This document shows, in pieces, positions 61,801-64,000 of a DNA stretch of 64,000 bases. The stretch spans positions 23,090,168-23,154,167 of the forward strand of contig NC_092569.1 in NCBI RefSeq assembly GCF_037975245.1. The letters are read 5' to 3'. Origin of the DNA: Apostichopus japonicus. Its lineage: Eukaryota; Echinodermata; Holothuroidea; Aspidochirotida; Stichopodidae. The position numbers and the translations under genes are program-made. The notes below the pieces were generated by a model. That model did not search any database, had not been told where the DNA came from, and was given only the letters and a program-made list of their open reading frames with translations. Numbering within the stretch: the first letter of the stretch is position 1; the number at the start of each line of letters is the position of its first letter.

Positions 61801-64000
61801 GTAACTGACATCTTCGCTATCCCCAAATCTATCCAATCGGCAATCACTACTTGTTTTTTTAGTTGATGTATTCAAGTAGGCCCAGTAAGTATTTCCAGTA
61901 ATACTTCTCAACGTAAATGGGACACATATTTCACATTTACTCCGTAATATAATGAAAACCTGTTTTCAAAAAAGTTTGAAATCTTTTTTTCAGAGCTTGA
62001 TATCCAGAGGTCACTGATTCGAATCATGTTCTATCCAAAAGCTTCTTTGCTCTATTCCATTGTTTAAAACAACAAAGTCACTTTCCTGTTATTCATTTAC
62101 ATATATATATATCTTTTTTCTTCGGTTAGAGTGCCCAACAGACAAGTGATGGATCTACTAATGGAAAGATATTAGGTGAGTGATGCTTACCCCTCTTGAT
62201 TCCAAATATGTAATTTAAATATAGTAAACCCTTGTTACATTATATTTATCATGTAAACAACACATGCATTAGGGCGTGATTTTTTTTCTTTTTTTGGGGG
62301 GGGGGGTGGTTCGCCTGAAGTATTAGTGGACGAGAATGGAAGAGGAGGTAAGGTGTTTTGGAGCATTTAAATATAAATCTATCTTAATTTAACAGTTAAA
62401 CAAAACAGTCGATATAACTCATGTTAGATTTGTATGTATTGTGTAAAGTACGCAGTGTTAGGTTGTGCTGTTAGAGTAACTTTTTTCTGCAAAACTACAA
62501 GTGTGAGACCTTTCGGATAGTTGAAATTAAGAACGTGTTGTATGCAATATATGTAAACCAATATCAAAAATGCAAAGTAAAAAAATAATGTAGACAATTT
62601 TTTATTTATTTCTTTGCTTTTTAGGTTCATCATCATTTTTCTTCTATCAACAATCGACTTATCCGAGAGATTGCAGAGAAGTTCAGGAGCAATGTTCATC
62701 CTATAACTCTTCCGGTGTCTTCATGATCAAACCAGATGGTTATCCGGATCCATTTGAGGTTTACTGTGATAACACTGACAGTTCCGGTGGATGGACGGTA
62801 TGTCTTTGGTTTCTTGATCTTCTATCAACAATTGTCAGACTGAAACAATCATGTTCACAGCAGCTGGAAGAGTATTAACGATGTTACTAACATAGGCGTT
62901 GGAGGCGGGGGGGGGGGGGCTGGGGTGGCTGCAGCCCCACAACCAATTTTTTTGTGAAACTTCGGGCAATATGCTGAGAATTTTTCGGGCACCAACTGAA
63001 AGAAGAAAACATTGCAGTGTGTTTTTCAATATTTTTGGTGAAAATTCGGGCTATATGCTGAGAATTTTTCGGGCACCTACTGAAAAAAGAATAATTTGCA
63101 ATGTGTTTTTCATTTTTTGGGGGTTAAAAAATTCGGGCAATATGCTGAGAATTTTTCGGGCACCAACTGAAAGAAGAAAAATTGCAGTGTGTTTTTCATT
63201 TTTTTGGGGGTGAAAATTCGGGCAATATGCTGAGAATTTTTCGGGCACCTACTGAAAAAGAATAATTTGCAATGTGTTTTTCATTTTTTGGGGGGTGAAA
63301 ATTCGGGCAATATGCTGAGAATTTTTCGGGCACCTACTGAAAAAGAATAATTTGCAATGTGTTTTTCATTTTTTGGGGGGTGAAAATTCGGGCAATATGC
63401 TGAGAATTTTTCGGGCATCTACTGAAAAAAGAATAATTTGCAATGTGTTTTTCATTTTTTGGGGGGTGAAAATTCGGGCAATATGCTGAGAATTTTTCGG
63501 GCATCTACTGAAAAAAGAATAATTTGCAATGTGTTTTTCAATGGTTAAACTGATATTATTATTATCGTTATTATTGAAACGACTTCCCCAATAATTCTAA
63601 CCAATATGGAAGGGTAATAACACGGAATATATAACCAAAATTGTTCGCGCTCTCCGCGCGCGTTCAACATCTTAATGTGCATGTCAAATAGGCTTTCATC
63701 GGTTATCGGCATGTGATGTAAAACCGATGAATGCCTATATGATAGCACATTAACATGTTGAACGCGCGCGGAGCGAACAAAAAATTTAGGTTCTATTTTT
63801 CGGGCAAGTCGTTACAGCCCCCCCCCCCCCCCATCAAATTAGGCTCCTACGCCTATGGTTACTAATATCGGTAACAATGTTATATATGTTTAAGTTACAT
63901 TGTGCTATTCATTTATTTTTTAATTACCTAAAGACAGAGACGGCTGTGCTGGATGCCAAATATTACGCATTGAATGAAAGATCAGTAACTCTCAAATCAT
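55755..64000 (+). CDS. Gene C (5' part): double-FReD / TIL / E' family member, continues past the window
   Basis: Three exons are visible: 55755-55832, 62130-62175 and 62625-62797. They are in frame and have the same phases as genes A and B. They encode a signal peptide, a linker and the FReD1 N-terminal part. By alignment with gene A, exon 4 should begin about 40-50 bases after the window end, its intron having been lengthened by a 967 bp transposon. Exon 1 and the upstream block are closest to gene B. Exon 3 mixes residues shared with A (YPDPF) and with B (VQEQC). Whether the rest is intact cannot be seen. Confidence 0.85.
55833..62129 (+). other. Gene C intron 1
   Basis: 6.3 kb intron colinear with gene A and B intron 1. 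Its extra length is explained mainly by three tandem copies of the ~740 bp unit (about 57400-59760). No coding exon seen. Confidence 0.75.
57400..59760. repeat. ~740-757 bp unit, three tandem copies in gene C intron 1
   Basis: TTAATCAGGCTTAGAAAAGC recurs at about 57481, 58228 and 58986. Each is followed by the same ordered blocks, ending in TTTACAAACAAAATTCACGAGATCC. Copies are very similar to each other, pointing to recent amplification. Confidence 0.9.
62130..62175 (+). CDS. Gene C exon 2: linker exon
   Basis: 46 bases encoding SAQQTSDGSTNGKIL plus one base, from acceptor GGTTAG to donor GTGAGT. Confidence 0.9.
62625..62797 (+). CDS. Gene C exon 3: FReD1 N-terminal exon
   Basis: 173 bases, from acceptor TTTTAG to donor GTATGT. 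It encodes FFFYQQSTYPRDC, SSGVFMIKPDGYPDPFEVYC and GGWT. Confidence 0.94.
62961..63541. repeat. Seven-copy ~85 bp minisatellite inside the transposon
   Basis: TTCGGGCAATATGCTGAGAA (or a variant) recurs at 62961, 63045, 63132, 63217, 63302, 63387 and 63473, a spacing of 84-87 bases. Each unit has the second word TTTTTCGGGCA and a GTGTTTTTCATTTTTTGGGG tail. There are no unique spacers, so this is not a CRISPR array. Confidence 0.95.
63641..63782. repeat. Long imperfect palindrome nested in the transposon
   Basis: The left arm 63641-63704 (starting TTGTTCGCGCTCTCCGCGCG) pairs with the right arm 63720-63782 (ending CGCGCGGAGCGAACAA) around a ~15-base loop. It could be a nested foldback element or MITE. 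Confidence 0.85.

Larger units (their letters stand above)
62891..63857. mobile_element. 967 bp non-autonomous hAT-like element in gene C intron 3
   Basis: The ends are inverted: CATAGGCGTTGGAG at 62891 and CTCCTACGCCTATG at 63844-63857. They are flanked by the 8-base direct repeat GTTACTAA (62883-62890 and 63858-63865). Genes A and B have no insertion at the corresponding site. Inside are a G-run, a seven-copy ~85 bp minisatellite, a 140-base palindrome and a C-run. No transposase frame is present. The 8 bp duplication and C-A-x-A-G-G-type ends fit the hAT superfamily; the exact family was not identified. Confidence 0.8.

Noticed and set aside
62961-63541. Regular repeats suggestive of a CRISPR array
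   Set aside because: Units are contiguous with no unique spacers, lie within a transposon, and the genome is eukaryotic.

Overview
The window is animal genomic DNA: AT-rich, with GT-AG introns, no operons, and genes broken into 31-500 bp exons inside introns of up to 6.4 kb. Every coding exon I can support belongs to one gene family with fibrinogen-related domains (FReDs). The FReD sequences resemble the echinoderm 'fibrinogen-like protein A' type and the family is amplified in tandem, so a sea cucumber or related invertebrate deuterostome is my best guess. That guess comes from memory of the family, not from a search.

Layout. Gene D is on the minus strand, from its signal-peptide exon at 18236 to its stop at 5154. 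Head-to-head with it, after 5.1 kb, begins a plus-strand tandem array: gene A (23366-33011), gene B (37601-47532), a decayed relic (about 50597-52281), and gene C (55755 to beyond the window end; exons 1-3 visible). Coding exons were assembled by hand from reading frame, splice sites and comparison between copies. Genes A and B each close as 8-exon reading frames with no stop (525 and 538 codons).

Each intact gene encodes a secreted mosaic protein: signal peptide, short linker, a first FReD that stops before the calcium/ligand-pocket (P) subdomain, a trypsin-inhibitor-like (TIL) cysteine module, a second cysteine-rich E'/EGF-like module, and then a complete second FReD. Intron phases show that FReD1 matches the first two of the three FReD2 exons. 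The product is expected to be an extracellular, possibly lectin-like recognition protein, with ligand binding in FReD2 only.

Gene D shares the architecture but is odd in three ways. Its TIL exon ends in an in-frame TAA and has lost the donor. Its E' exon has been duplicated in a tandem repeat of about 788 bp. Its last exon carries an 86-residue Cys/Tyr-rich insertion inside the FReD2 pocket region.

Non-coding parts hold local duplications: a ~740 bp intron-1 unit present 1, 2 and 3 times in A, B and C; a 967 bp hAT-like non-autonomous element with an 8 bp target-site duplication in gene C intron 3; minisatellites; and long (AT)n tracts. I found no tRNA, rRNA or CRISPR array.
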